A stretch of 64,000 nucleotides of DNA from Candidatus Enterococcus huntleyi (GCF_009933175.1 NZ_MAEJ01000027.1:1-64000); one strand, 5' to 3'. Shown: positions 18,662 through 27,822, numbered from the stretch's first letter. The notes: generated by a model from the sequence alone, not told the origin. Translations and numbers: made by a program.

Positions 18662-18790
18662 TTGAGAGGACTGTTTAATAAGGGGATGCTCAATCTGATT
18701 AAATCAACGGTTATTGGTAAAATGATTCTTGCTACAGTGAGTAGCGAAGGCTTCAAACTAGAAATATATCGGCCTGTGAGGGCAAAATAA
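18662..18790 (+). CDS. Possible small protein, 42 residues
   Basis: An open frame starts at TTG, with GAGGAG 9 bases upstream, and encodes a basic peptide containing FNKGMLNLIKSTVIGKMILA and ending EIYRPVRAK. A short amphipathic or hydrophobic middle is visible. It lies between the divergent PadR promoter and rex. I recognise no family. The good ribosome-site spacing is the only positive argument; it may be chance or a gene remnant. Confidence 0.25.
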   Translation: MRGLFNKGMLNLIKSTVIGKMILATVSSEGFKLEIYRPVRAK

Positions 18791-18872
18791 GTAAAAATTT
18801 CACAATCTATTGCGCTTACTTTCGTTACATGATAAAATTAATATGTGAATTTCGTAACAAAGGAGGGATAAG

Positions 18873-19520
18873 ATGATAAATGAAACAAAGTGCAAAGAGC
18901 TACCTAAAGCGACAGCCAAACGATTACCGTTGTATTTACGCTATTTAAAAATTTTAGGTGCATCAGGTGTAACTAGAATAAAATCGAAAGAGTTTAGTGA
19001 AGTGACTCAAGTGGCGTCCGCAACCATTCGTCGTGATTTTTCTCATTTAGGCGAACTGGGTCGTAGTGGCTATGGTTATGATGTGCCTTATTTGATTGAA
19101 GTATTTAACAGTATTTTAAATACCCAAGAAGAAAAACGGATTGCCTTAGTTGGTTACGGAAATTTAGGTCGAGCTCTGGTAAATAATAATTTTAGAAGAA
19201 ATGAAAACTTGAAAATTGTCTGCGTTTTTGATAACAATCCTGAACTGATTGGACAGACGTTTGATGGTTTTGAAATCCATTCGATGGACGAATTTGATAC
19301 GATTAGTCAAGAAGAAGAAGTGACAGTGGCGATCACCACGGTGCCTAGCCAATATTCTCAAAGTGCTGTAGATGTGATTGTCGACAGTGGTATCACAGCT
19401 ATTCTGAATTTTGCGCCGGACCGCGTGAGTGTACCAGAAGGTGTTCATGTTCAATATATTGATCTGACAACGGAGTTACAAACCTTGATTTATTTTGATG
19501 AAAATTTGGTCAAAAGTTAG
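18873..19520 (+). CDS. rex: Redox-sensing transcriptional repressor Rex
   Basis: The 215-residue protein has an N-terminal winged helix (ATAKRLPLYLRYLKILGASG, then SATIRRDFSHLGELGRSGYGYDV) and a C-terminal Rossmann domain beginning IALVGYGNLGRAL, which binds NAD(H). Rex lets go of DNA when NADH is high and so derepresses fermentation and anaerobic genes. It starts behind AAGGAGGGATAAG. Only half-sites resembling the Rex box (TTGTGAAATATT at 18602) were found upstream, so autoregulation is uncertain. Confidence 0.95.
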   Translation: MINETKCKELPKATAKRLPLYLRYLKILGASGVTRIKSKEFSEVTQVASATIRRDFSHLGELGRSGYGYDVPYLIEVFNSILNTQEEKRIALVGYGNLGRALVNNNFRRNENLKIVCVFDNNPELIGQTFDGFEIHSMDEFDTISQEEEVTVAITTVPSQYSQSAVDVIVDSGITAILNFAPDRVSVPEGVHVQYIDLTTELQTLIYFDENLVKS

Positions 19521-19594
19521 ATAGCTAGGTTTGATGGATAGAGTCAATTCATGCCGTCAGCATTTTGCTGTCCATATTTTATGAATAGTTAATG

Positions 19595-19650
19595 AATCAC
19601 TCAGAATTTTTCCGCTTATTCGGAAAATTATGAGTGATTTTTCTATTTTT
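19595..19650 (+). terminator. Terminator downstream of rex
   Basis: The arms AATCACTCA and TGAGTGATT, with inner pairing AATTTT.CCG/CGGAAAATT, form a long hairpin ending in T-rich sequence. Confidence 0.75.
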
Positions 19651-19753
19651 TAAGGAATGCGCAGAGTTCGCAGGCAGATTTAAGAAAGAGTTAAGAGTAT
19701 CTCGTGCACTTAATTGCTATACTTGGATAAATACCTAGGAATGAGGGCTGTTT

Positions 19754-20362
19754 ATGATTTTTGAGGAATTGATTAACGCTATACTGAACGTCGCAGTTTT
19801 TCTGGTGATTCCTTTTATTTGGTGGCTTCTCTTTCATCGGAAATCCAGTAATTTTTTCAGGTGGCTAGGGATTAAAAAGCCCTTAGTTGCGAATAAGAAA
19901 CGTTTCATCCTGTTCTTTATCCTAGCTATTCTCTTTTTTACCATGATGTCTTTTGTCGTTGATTTATTTATTCCTAACACTGTCCAATTAGCTTCGCAAC
20001 GTTTTGCAGGATTGAAAACAGAAGCCATCGTACCTGCTTTAATCTTTTCATTTATCAAAACAGGCTTTGCTGAAGAGCTGTTTTTTAGAGGATTTCTTGG
20101 TAAAGCTTTGAGCAGAAAATTTTCTTTTGTGATTGGAAATCTGATTCAAGCATTGATATTTGGCTATCTGCATGGGGCAATGTTGGTGTCGATTGTGGGA
20201 ATTATTCCGGCTGTAGCTGTGTTCCTCTTTACGGCGACAATCGGCTGGCTCTGTGGTTACCTGAATGAACATTATGCTGAAGGATCGATTCTTCCTAGTT
20301 GGCTTTTTCATGGCACAGCCAACTTTATTGCGGCATTATTTGATATGTTCAATATTGGTTAG
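19754..20362 (+). CDS. CPBP-family intramembrane metalloprotease (CAAX/Abi-like)
   Basis: The 202-residue protein has about six membrane segments and the CPBP motifs: EELFFRG (E-E-x-x-x-R) near residue 110, FGYLHG with a metal-ligand histidine, and WLFHGTANF near the C terminus. Family members include CAAX prenyl proteases and bacteriocin self-immunity proteins; the bacterial substrate is not predictable. It is a lone gene between rex and tpx, with no toxin or bacteriocin gene next to it. Confidence 0.85.
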   Translation: MIFEELINAILNVAVFLVIPFIWWLLFHRKSSNFFRWLGIKKPLVANKKRFILFFILAILFFTMMSFVVDLFIPNTVQLASQRFAGLKTEAIVPALIFSFIKTGFAEELFFRGFLGKALSRKFSFVIGNLIQALIFGYLHGAMLVSIVGIIPAVAVFLFTATIGWLCGYLNEHYAEGSILPSWLFHGTANFIAALFDMFNIG

Positions 20363-20479
20363 TTAAGTAAAAAATCACCTGACTAAAATGAGTATCTGGA
20401 GACAGCGATGTGTTTGTAAGCAGTTTTCTTTTAAGAATTTACGTTTTCAACTATACTCAAAGGGAAGGGACGTGATTTT

Positions 20480-20977
20480 GTGAAAATTACTAGAAAAGGG
20501 CAAACAATGGAGGTTCCAGGAATCCAGCCTGCGGTAGGAGAAAAAGCACCAGATTTCTCATTGGTGAACATAAAGAAACAAATTGTACATCTCTCTGATT
20601 TATTAGGGAAACCAGTCTTGATTAGTGTCGTACCAGATATTGATACGCGCGTGTGTTCGATTCAAACGAAACGTTTCAATCAAGAAGCAGCCAAAGAAGC
20701 TGGGATTCATTTTGTGACAATTTCCAACAATACTCGGGAAGAACAAGCCAATTGGTGTGCCGCTGAAGGCGTCGATATGTTAATGTTACACGACCCAGAA
20801 TCAATTTTTGGGCAAGCCTATGGTTTATTTGTACCCGAAACAGGACGCTTTGTTCGTTCAATATTTGTAGTCGATGCTAAAGGCACGATTGCTTATGAAG
20901 AATTGGTGGAAGAACAAACCAACGAACCCGATTATGCCCAGGCCTTGGAAGCAGCCAAAGCTTTAGTCGAAGCGTAA
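20480..20977 (+). CDS. tpx: Thiol peroxidase, atypical 2-Cys peroxiredoxin
   Basis: The 165-residue enzyme reduces hydrogen peroxide and organic peroxides with thioredoxin. The peroxidatic cysteine is C59 in PDIDTRVCSIQTKRFN and the resolving cysteine is C93 in EEQANWCAAEGVD, spaced as in Tpx proteins. The start is GTG, with AAGGGA 9 bases upstream. It is monocistronic. Confidence 0.93.
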   Translation: MKITRKGQTMEVPGIQPAVGEKAPDFSLVNIKKQIVHLSDLLGKPVLISVVPDIDTRVCSIQTKRFNQEAAKEAGIHFVTISNNTREEQANWCAAEGVDMLMLHDPESIFGQAYGLFVPETGRFVRSIFVVDAKGTIAYEELVEEQTNEPDYAQALEAAKALVEA

Positions 20978-21055
20978 TTAAACAGAAAATATAAGTAGAA
21001 AACAGATTAATTCACAGTCGATTCAAAGTTAATTGTCAGTCGCGTAAAAGCTGAA

Positions 21056-21084
21056 TTGACTTTGAAAATACTTCGTTGTAAAAT
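21056..21084 (+). promoter_or_regulatory. Promoter of the valS leader
   Basis: TTGACT and TAAAAT are separated by exactly 17 bases, directly upstream of the T-box leader. Confidence 0.7.
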
Positions 21085-21088
21085 GAAT

Positions 21089-21334
21089 CAAGACGAAGAA
21101 CAAGAGGAGTAACTAGCACTCATTTTTTTAGAGAGAAAATCAATCGCTGAAAGATTTTCAGATGAATCTAGTGAAAGTAGCTTGGGAGTCTTTGATTTGA
21201 ACGAAAAAACAAGTAAAATCAAACGCATCGTGACCGTTAACTCACGCATGAGAGGCAGAATTTTTGTTCTGCAATTTAGGTGGTACCGCGTAAACTACGT
21301 CCTAAAATACGAAAGTATTTTAGGGCTTTTTTTG
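21089..21334 (+). promoter_or_regulatory. T-box riboswitch controlling valS
   Basis: The leader contains the hallmark T-box sequence AGGTGGTACCGCG (21278-21290), which pairs with the uncharged tRNA acceptor end. It ends with a strong terminator hairpin CCTAAAATAC/GTATTTTAGG and seven T (21301-21333). A probable specifier codon GTC (valine) lies at 21188-21190 on the 3' side of stem I, which agrees with valS as the regulated gene. Uncharged tRNA-Val should stabilise the antiterminator. The T-box is about 375 bases upstream of the valS start, unusually far, with a repeat array in between. Confidence 0.92.
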
Positions 21335-21427
21335 TCAGTTCCGCTAACTTAAGTACATTAGCGGAATGATATGCGTAGGGCAATAATTGTGAAATGGAAC
21401 ATTTCACTTCCGTACCTGCCCCTAGCT
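21334..21427 (+). repeat. Structured 94-base repeat, copy A
   Basis: It starts GTCAGTTCCGC and ends CCCCTAGCT, immediately after the T-box terminator. It has a 9-bp stem TTCCGCTAA/TTAGCGGAA, a second stem GCGTAGGGCA/TGCCCCTAGC and, inside that, a hairpin GTGAAATG-GAA-CATTTCAC. The same three-stem plan recurs in copies B and D with compensatory changes. Confidence 0.8.
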
Positions 21428-21428
21428 T

Positions 21429-21522
21429 GCCAGTTCCACTTACCAAGTATCATAGTAGCGGAATGGTAGGCGTAGGCCGATAAGGAAAATGGGACATTTT
21501 CATACATTACCTGGCCCTAGCT
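21429..21522 (+). repeat. Structured 94-base repeat, copy B
   Basis: This is a tandem copy of the preceding element at a period of 95 bases. The second stem is GCGTAGGCC/GGCCCTAGC, where copy A has GGGC/GCCC, and the inner hairpin is GAAAATG-GGA-CATTTTC. Pairing is preserved although the sequence differs. Confidence 0.8.
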
Positions 21523-21600
21523 GTCAGTTCGATTTTATCGTGACTAACTAGCGGGACGAGATGTGTGGATCAACAAAGATTGTATGGCCAGCAGTTAGTT
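21523..21600 (+). repeat. Degenerate third unit of the valS-leader repeat array
   Basis: It starts GTCAGTTC at the expected 94-base period and keeps CTAGCGGGACGAGATGTGTGG, similar to the end of stem 1 and the start of stem 2, but the second half no longer matches. It appears to be a decayed or truncated unit. Confidence 0.45.
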
Positions 21601-21708
21601 CAATTAGTATAGAGTCATCTACCAGAACCATCAGCACAGAGTAATAACTGAACTGAAATAGTTCATTTAAGTAAATAAGCACTACCGAAAATCAAAGGAG
21701 GATCATCA

Positions 21709-24354
21709 ATGACTGAAGAAAATAACTTATCGACCAAGTATAATCCGCAGGCTGTCGAAGCGGGTCGTTATGAAAAATGGTTAGAACAGGATTTATTTAA
21801 ACCGAATGGAGATAAAAAGGCTGAGCCTTATTCAATCGTGATTCCACCGCCAAATGTGACCGGGAAACTGCATTTAGGACATGCGTGGGATACGACGTTG
21901 CAAGATATGATTATTCGCCAAAAACGGATGCAAGGCTTTGACACGTTGTGGTTACCTGGTATGGACCATGCGGGGATTGCAACACAAGCAAAAGTTGAAG
22001 AAAAATTAAGAGAGCAAGGCATTTCTCGTTATGATTTAGGGCGTGAAAAATTTGTCGATCAAGTTTGGGAATGGAAAGAAGAATATGCGAGTCATATCCG
22101 TGAACAATGGGCAAAAATGGGCTTGTCGCTAGATTATAGCCGTGAACGTTTTACCTTGGATGATGGCTTATCTGAAGCGGTGCGCAAAGTTTTCGTTTCT
22201 TTATATGAAAAAGACTTAATCTATCGCGGCGAATATATCATTAACTGGGATCCAAAAGCCCGCACGGCGTTATCTGATATTGAAGTGATTCACAAGGACA
22301 TCGAGGGTGCCTTTTACCATATGACGTATCCGTTAGCGGATGGTTCTGGCGTTTTAGAGATTGCGACAACTCGTCCAGAAACGATGCTTGGAGATACAGC
22401 GGTGGCGGTTCATCCTGAAGATGAGCGTTACCAAGCGCTGATTGGTAAAACAGTTATTTTACCATTAGTTGACAAAGAAATTCCGATTATTGCGGATGAA
22501 TATGTCGATATGGAATTTGGAACTGGCGTTGTGAAAATTACACCGGCTCATGATCCAAATGACTTTGAGGTGGGTAACCGCCATGATCTTCCACGCGTGA
22601 ATGTTATGACGGAAGACGGCACGATGAATGAGCTTGCTGGTAAATATGCTGGCTTAGATCGTTTTGAAGCACGTAAATTAGTGATTGCTGATTTGAAAGA
22701 AATCGGTCGTCTTGAAAAAATTGAAACCATGGTTCACAGCGTGGGTCATTCTGAGCGGACAGGGGTTGTAGTTGAACCACGTTTGTCTACCCAGTGGTTT
22801 GTGAAGATGGCACCGTTAGCCAAAGAAGCGATGGAAAATCAGGAAACCGACAATGCGGTAGAATTCTTCCCGCCGCGTTTTGATCAAACTTTCATTCGCT
22901 GGATGGATAATGTTCATGATTGGGTGATTTCTCGTCAATTATGGTGGGGTCATCAGATTCCTGCTTGGTACCACAATGAAACAGGTGAGATGTATGTCGG
23001 TATGGAAGCTCCTGCTGATGCTGAAAATTGGACACAGGATGTTGACGTATTGGATACTTGGTTCAGCTCAGCATTATGGCCATTTTCAACGATGGGTTGG
23101 CCGGATGAAAATAACGAAGACTTCAAACGTTATTTCCCAACTAGCACATTAGTTACCGGTTACGATATTATCTTCTTCTGGGTGAGCCGGATGATCTTCC
23201 AAAGTTTAGAATTTACGGGCGAACGTCCATTTAAGAATGTCTTAATGCATGGTTTAATTCGTGCGGAAGACGGTCGCAAGATGAGTAAATCTCTCGGTAA
23301 TGGGATTGATCCGATGGAAGTGATCGAAAAATATGGCGCAGATGCGTTGCGTTGGTTCCTTTCAAATGGTTCAGCGCCAGGACAAGATATGCGTTTCAGC
23401 TATGAGCGAATGGATGCGTCATGGAATTTCATTAATAAAATTTGGAATGCGTCACGTTTTGTCTTGATGAATGTTGAAGGCATGACAGTCGAAGAGATTG
23501 ATTTGACTGGTGAAAAAACGGTTGCTGACCGTTGGATTCTGACACGTTTGAATGAAACCGTTGAAAAAGTCACTGATCTATTTGATCGTTTCGAATTTGG
23601 TGAAGCTGGACGTCAATTGTATAACTTCATTTGGGATGACTTCTGTGACTGGTATATTGAGATGAGTAAAGAAGTTCTGTATGGTGAAAATGAAGCGTCT
23701 AAACAAACAACCCGCAGTATTTTAGTTTATACATTGGATCAAATTTTACGCTTATTACACCCAATTATGCCATTTGTAACCGAAGAAATTTGGGGCAAAT
23801 TGCCGCATGAAGGGGAGTCATTAGTTGTAGCTGACTATCCAGTAGTTCATCCAGAGTTTGATGACAAACAAGCGGCGAACGGCATGGAAGTCTTGAAAGA
23901 ATTGATTCGAGCAGTCCGCAATATTCGTTCAGAGGTTAATACACCGTTGTCTAAACCAATTACGTTATTGATTAAAACAACGGATACAGCGATTGATAAA
24001 TTCTTAACAGCCAATACTAGCTACATCGAGCGCTTCTGTAACCCAGAAGAATTAGTGATCGATGCGGAATTGACGGCACCAGATTTGGCGATGTCAGCTG
24101 TCTTAACAGGGGCAGAAATCTATCTGCCATTAGCTGGTTTGATTAATATTGACGAAGAAATCGAACGTCTTGAAAAAGAATTGAAGAAATGGGACGGCGA
24201 AGTGAAACGTGTTCAAGGAAAACTTTCTAATGAACGCTTTGTAGCCAACGCGCCAGATGACGTGGTAGCAGCGGAGAAGGAAAAAGAGAAAGATTACTTG
24301 GAAAAACAAGCAGCCGTGAAAGATCGAATCCAAAGTTTACGTACCATTAGCTAA
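21709..24354 (+). CDS. valS: Valine--tRNA ligase
   Basis: The 881-residue class Ia synthetase charges tRNA-Val. The HIGH-type motif is HLGH at residues 55-58 in [12 protein letters not shown] and the KMSKS loop is [11 protein letters not shown]. Between them is the editing (CP1) domain with [15 protein letters not shown]. The C terminus is the ValRS coiled-coil arm, [27 protein letters not shown] precedes the ATG. Expression is controlled by the upstream T-box. A terminator follows. Confidence 0.97.
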   Translation: MTEENNLSTKYNPQAVEAGRYEKWLEQDLFKPNGDKKAEPYSIVIPPPNVTGKLHLGHAWDTTLQDMIIRQKRMQGFDTLWLPGMDHAGIATQAKVEEKLREQGISRYDLGREKFVDQVWEWKEEYASHIREQWAKMGLSLDYSRERFTLDDGLSEAVRKVFVSLYEKDLIYRGEYIINWDPKARTALSDIEVIHKDIEGAFYHMTYPLADGSGVLEIATTRPETMLGDTAVAVHPEDERYQALIGKTVILPLVDKEIPIIADEYVDMEFGTGVVKITPAHDPNDFEVGNRHDLPRVNVMTEDGTMNELAGKYAGLDRFEARKLVIADLKEIGRLEKIETMVHSVGHSERTGVVVEPRLSTQWFVKMAPLAKEAMENQETDNAVEFFPPRFDQTFIRWMDNVHDWVISRQLWWGHQIPAWYHNETGEMYVGMEAPADAENWTQDVDVLDTWFSSALWPFSTMGWPDENNEDFKRYFPTSTLVTGYDIIFFWVSRMIFQSLEFTGERPFKNVLMHGLIRAEDGRKMSKSLGNGIDPMEVIEKYGADALRWFLSNGSAPGQDMRFSYERMDASWNFINKIWNASRFVLMNVEGMTVEEIDLTGEKTVADRWILTRLNETVEKVTDLFDRFEFGEAGRQLYNFIWDDFCDWYIEMSKEVLYGENEASKQTTRSILVYTLDQILRLLHPIMPFVTEEIWGKLPHEGESLVVADYPVVHPEFDDKQAANGMEVLKELIRAVRNIRSEVNTPLSKPITLLIKTTDTAIDKFLTANTSYIERFCNPEELVIDAELTAPDLAMSAVLTGAEIYLPLAGLINIDEEIERLEKELKKWDGEVKRVQGKLSNERFVANAPDDVVAAEKEKEKDYLEKQAAVKDRIQSLRTIS

Positions 24355-24375
24355 ATGTAAGAGGAAGTCTTACTT

Positions 24376-24424
24376 AAGAACAACAAAGTTTGCGAATTAT
24401 TAGCAGCTTTGTTGTTCTTTTTTG
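24376..24424 (+). terminator. Terminator of valS
   Basis: The 13-bp hairpin AAGAACAACAAAG/CTTTGTTGTTCTT ends in a T-run. Confidence 0.85.
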
Positions 24425-24472
24425 CATGCTTCATTTCAAAGTTTGCTATAATGGCAGAGAAGGAGTGATACG

Positions 24473-25783
24473 ATGACTATTGAAGAAGCGATTGAATGGA
24501 TTCACAGTCGTCTGCCGTTTGGCTCTCGACCTGGATTAGACCGCGTGAATGCCTTACTGGATCAGATTGATCACCCAGAGAAAAAAGTACCAACGATTCA
24601 TATCGCAGGAACCAATGGGAAAGGCTCAACGGTGACAGATTTGCGTTGTCTACTTGAAGAGTTGGGGCTCAGAGTGGGGACGTTTACCTCACCATATATT
24701 GAACGATTTAATGAACGGATAGCGATTAATGGGGAACCAATTGTTGATGAGAAATTTATTCAGTATGCTGAGAAATATCAAAGCCTAGTTGAGGAACTTG
24801 ATCAAACAGAAGCTGTTTCGGGGATTACTGAATTTGAAACATTAACGGCGATGGCCTTTGATTATTTTTTACAGGAAAAAGTCGATGTAGCCATTATTGA
24901 AGTTGGCTTAGGTGGACTGCTAGATAGTACCAATGTGGCTGTGCCAATGCTGACAGCGATCACGACGATTGGCTTAGATCACACGGATATTCTCGGGGAT
25001 ACAATTGAAGAGATTGCTTTTCAAAAAGCCGGAATTATTAAAGAAGGAATTCCGGTTGTGACGGGGAATATTGGCGAAGCGGCGTTGGCTGTTATTTTGG
25101 CGGAAGCTGAGAAGAAACAGGCATCCGTTCACCAGTTTGGTAAGGATTATCAAGTGGACTATTTGCATCCGGATGAACATTGGGGTGAGGTCTTTAATTT
25201 CTATAATGAGGCGGGGCGTCTGCAGAAGGTCAAGACGAGCTTACTAGGTCGCCATCAAGCAGAGAATGCGGGTGTCGCGATTGAGTTATTTTATCAATAT
25301 TGTTTGCTGAACAATATCCCATTTCAACAAAAGGAAGTCGTGGCAGGACTGGGAAATGCACGCTGGCCAGGGCGTATGGAACGATTAAGTCAAGAGCCAT
25401 TAGTTATTTTGGATGGCGCCCATAATGAACATGCCATGAAACGCTTGGTTCAAACAGTGAAAAAAGAATTTAAAGAATACGAAATCAATATTTTGTTTTC
25501 GGCTTTGACAACCAAAGATATTGAAGCAATGTTATCATTATTAAAAACGATTCCCAAGGCGCATATCTATTTAACCACTTTTGATTATCCAAAAGCGTTA
25601 GAATTAAAGAACTATTCGGGACTTGCCGATGAAAAAGTAACAATTGTTTCTATGTGGCAATTTGGCTTGGCGGAAATATTAGAAAAAATGGACAGTGAAA
25701 ACTTGTTACTTGTGACAGGATCACTCTATTTTATTTCTGAAGTACGAGAATTTTTATTAACAATAGGGGGCAGCGATGACTAA
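24473..25783 (+). CDS. folC: Folylpolyglutamate synthase / dihydrofolate synthase
   Basis: The 436-residue Mur-ligase-type enzyme adds glutamate to folates (and may also make dihydrofolate). It has the P-loop IHIAGTNGKGSTVTDL near residue 45, the FTSPYIERFNERI segment and the late DGAHNEHAMKRL ligase motif. An extended -10 box, TGCTATAAT, lies 21 bases before the start, and AAGGAGTG is the ribosome site. The last 8 bases overlap the following HAD gene, so the two are coupled. Confidence 0.93.
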   Translation: MTIEEAIEWIHSRLPFGSRPGLDRVNALLDQIDHPEKKVPTIHIAGTNGKGSTVTDLRCLLEELGLRVGTFTSPYIERFNERIAINGEPIVDEKFIQYAEKYQSLVEELDQTEAVSGITEFETLTAMAFDYFLQEKVDVAIIEVGLGGLLDSTNVAVPMLTAITTIGLDHTDILGDTIEEIAFQKAGIIKEGIPVVTGNIGEAALAVILAEAEKKQASVHQFGKDYQVDYLHPDEHWGEVFNFYNEAGRLQKVKTSLLGRHQAENAGVAIELFYQYCLLNNIPFQQKEVVAGLGNARWPGRMERLSQEPLVILDGAHNEHAMKRLVQTVKKEFKEYEINILFSALTTKDIEAMLSLLKTIPKAHIYLTTFDYPKALELKNYSGLADEKVTIVSMWQFGLAEILEKMDSENLLLVTGSLYFISEVREFLLTIGGSDD

Positions 25784-26435
25784 GGTAAATGGAGTAATAT
25801 TTGATATGGATGGCTTAATTTTTGAGACGGAGATGGTGTATTACGAAGCCTCGCAAAAGATAGCAGACGCATTAGGGATGCCGTTTAGTCTCGAAACATA
25901 TACCCAATTTATTGGGATTTCGGATGCAGAATTGGAAGAAAGATATCATCAACATTTCGCTGATTTTGGGAAAGAGACAATCGAAAAATTTATTGCTGAT
26001 TCATATAGCGAAACCTCGCGTTTGTTTAAGTCCGGTGCGGCTAAATTGAAACCAGGGGTGAGGGAGTTAATCGATTTTCTTGAAGAAAACAATATCCCGA
26101 GAGTGGTAGCTTCGAGTAACAATCGACCAACGATCGAACTGTTGTTAGAGCAGGTTGGCTTGCGAGACAAATTTACAGCGATTGTTTCAGCAGAAGATGT
26201 GACTCGCGCAAAACCAGATCCAGAGATTTTCTGTGTAGCCTGCGAGACATTGGGCACGAGAAAAGAAGAAACGCTGGTTTTAGAAGATTCGAGATATGGC
26301 GTTCTAGCGGCAGAGGCTGCGGGCATACCGGTCATTATGGTGCCTGATTTGGTGCCAGCGACAGCGGAACTGAATGAGAAAACAGTAGACATCGTGGATT
26401 CTTTGTTTGATGTTTTAGCTTATTTACAAAAATAA
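25776..26435 (+). CDS. HAD-superfamily phosphatase/phosphomutase, subfamily IA
   Basis: The 219-residue protein has motif I GVIFDMDGLIFETE, motif II VVASSNNRPTI, the lysine in RAKPDPEIF and motif IV VLEDSRYGVLAA. These match the beta-phosphoglucomutase/phosphatase group in which the cap is helical. The substrate is not predictable. It overlaps folC by 8 bases and is followed by radC after 58 bases. Confidence 0.87.
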   Translation: MTKVNGVIFDMDGLIFETEMVYYEASQKIADALGMPFSLETYTQFIGISDAELEERYHQHFADFGKETIEKFIADSYSETSRLFKSGAAKLKPGVRELIDFLEENNIPRVVASSNNRPTIELLLEQVGLRDKFTAIVSAEDVTRAKPDPEIFCVACETLGTRKEETLVLEDSRYGVLAAEAAGIPVIMVPDLVPATAELNEKTVDIVDSLFDVLAYLQK

Positions 26436-26493
26436 AAAATAGTCAGATTCCTTTGCGTAGCTTCATTATGATAGGACGCGAAGGAGTTTTTTT

Positions 26494-27189
26494 ATGGAAG
26501 AAAAACTATTGTTACGAGAAATACCCAGTAGTTCATTGCCAAGAGAACGTTTGCTGAAGCAGGGCGAGCAGTCACTTTCTGATCAAGAACTATTAGCCAT
26601 TTGTTTGCGCACAGGGCAACATCCGATTCATGTGATGGAGCTTGCGGCTAACGTCTTAGACAAATTTGCCAATCTCTATACCTTAAAAGGAGCATCGGTG
26701 GAAGAGTTGATGGAGATTAAAGGAATCGGCAAAGTCAAGGCAATCGAGATTCGAGCGATTATAGAGTTAGGTAATCGAATGGAAGAAGCGATGCAACCTA
26801 AGGTCGGTAAGATACAAGCGAGTTTTGAATTGGCACAGCGCTTAATTCATACGCTGAAGGACTATCAACAGGAACACTTCATCTGTATCTATTTGAACAC
26901 AAAGAATGAGATTATTAAGCAAGTCACTTTATTCGTTGGATCGCTAAATCAATCGGTTGCGCATCCGAGAGAAATCTTTCATGGGGCAGTCAGGTATCAT
27001 GCAGCTAGTATTATTATTGCTCACAATCATCCGTCAGGAGATTCGACGCCTTCAAGACAAGATATTTTGTTTACTCAACGAGTAAGTCAATGTGGGGAGA
27101 TGATGGGGATTGAGCTATTGGATCATATTATTACGGGGCAGAACACGTACACGAGTTTGAAAGAAGAAGAGTTATTGAAGAAAAAATAA
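26494..27189 (+). CDS. radC: RadC family JAB-domain protein
   Basis: The 231-residue protein has an N-terminal helix-hairpin-helix region (VEELMEIKGIGKVKAIEIRAI) and a C-terminal JAB/MPN domain with the metal motif IIAHNHPSGDSTPS. Despite the historical name, its part in DNA repair is uncertain; JAB domains suggest a metallo-hydrolase. ATG follows GGAGTTTTTTT. It may be read through from folC and the HAD gene. Confidence 0.92.
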   Translation: MEEKLLLREIPSSSLPRERLLKQGEQSLSDQELLAICLRTGQHPIHVMELAANVLDKFANLYTLKGASVEELMEIKGIGKVKAIEIRAIIELGNRMEEAMQPKVGKIQASFELAQRLIHTLKDYQQEHFICIYLNTKNEIIKQVTLFVGSLNQSVAHPREIFHGAVRYHAASIIIAHNHPSGDSTPSRQDILFTQRVSQCGEMMGIELLDHIITGQNTYTSLKEEELLKKK

Positions 27190-27199
27190 GGGCTATATC

Positions 27200-27228
27200 T
27201 TGCAAAACGAAAAATTCAACGGTACAAT
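27200..27228 (+). promoter_or_regulatory. Promoter of the cold-shock gene
   Basis: TTGCAA and TACAAT are 17 bases apart. The resulting leader is about 105 bases, the long 5' untranslated region typical of cold-shock mRNAs. Confidence 0.65.
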
Positions 27229-27339
27229 AATAACTGTAATCTTGTTGGGCAATAGAAGTTGTAACACCTGTCACACCTCTATCGGACTCGAGCAATGTTA
27301 CAATTAATTAAGTGCTTAAGCACGAGGAGGATATTTATT

Positions 27340-27540
27340 ATGGAACATGGTACAGTTAAATGGTTTAACGCTGAAAAAGGATTTGGCTTCATCTCTCGTG
27401 AAGACGGAAGCGACGTTTTCGTTCACTTTTCAGCAATTCAAGGAGACGGATTCAAAACATTAGAAGAAGGACAACCTGTTACTTTTGATGTTGAAGATTC
27501 TGACCGCGGCCCTCAAGCTGTAAACGTAGAAAAAAACTAA
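27340..27540 (+). CDS. csp: Cold-shock protein (CspA family)
   Basis: The 66-residue single OB-fold protein has both RNP motifs, KGFGFIS and VFVHFSAI, and starts with the usual [11 protein letters not shown]. It binds single-stranded RNA and DNA and acts as an RNA chaperone. I begin at the ATG at 27340, which follows GAGGAGGATATTTATT; an in-frame ATG 15 codons upstream would add an unrelated tail. Two successive terminators follow. Confidence 0.96.
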   Translation: MEHGTVKWFNAEKGFGFISREDGSDVFVHFSAIQGDGFKTLEEGQPVTFDVEDSDRGPQAVNVEKN

Positions 27541-27553
27541 TTGATTACGTCAA

Positions 27554-27585
27554 GAAAACCTGCAATTAAGTTTGCAGGTTTTTTC
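27554..27585 (+). terminator. First terminator of the cold-shock gene
   Basis: The hairpin AAAACCTGCA/TGCAGGTTTT is followed by TTTT. Confidence 0.85.
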
Positions 27586-27589
27586 AATG

Positions 27590-27637
27590 AAACAGGGAGA
27601 TAAGACAATATTTTGTCTTATCTCCCTGTTTTTAAAT
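27590..27637. terminator. Second, perfect-palindrome terminator after the cold-shock gene
   Basis: A 19-bp perfect inverted repeat built on AACAGGGAGATAAGACAA lies 5 bases after the first terminator, with T-rich flanks. It is symmetrical enough to act in both directions. Confidence 0.75.
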
Positions 27638-27660
27638 AAAGGATTTTGTTTTCTTTTAAA

Positions 27661-27819
27661 TTTGATAGGTTATTTTTTGGGATAAATGTCGGCCTTTTTC
27701 GAGCTTTAGTGACCTAAGAGCCTTCTTTTTGCTCCTCCTTCGCAATTCGTGTGGAATGCGCCTGGAGTGAGCTTTTTTTGCGAGAACTTTTTGACATTTA
27801 TGTATGAAAGGCTATCAAA
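27661..27819. repeat. Nested hairpin region between csp and tetR
   Basis: Outer arms TTTGATAG/CTATCAAA (8 bp) and second arms ATAAATGTC/GACATTTAT (9 bp) enclose two hairpins. The first is GCTTTAG/CTAAGAGC. The second is GCTCCTCC..CGCA.TTC/GAATGCG..GGAG.GAGC followed by seven T. The layout resembles a multi-branched RNA. I see no promoter reading into it on the plus strand; it may be the tetR 3' end. Confidence 0.5.
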
Positions 27820-27822
27820 ATA

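Noticed and set aside
21334-21600. Possible CRISPR-like array
   Set aside because: Units of 94-95 bases directly abut without unique spacers and no cas genes are present.
25949-26392. 147-codon minus-strand frame
   Set aside because: It lies fully inside the HAD gene on the opposite strand and is a codon-bias shadow.
27713-27796. 27-codon minus-strand frame in the hairpin region after tetR
   Set aside because: It has no ribosome binding site and its sequence is explained by the paired stems.
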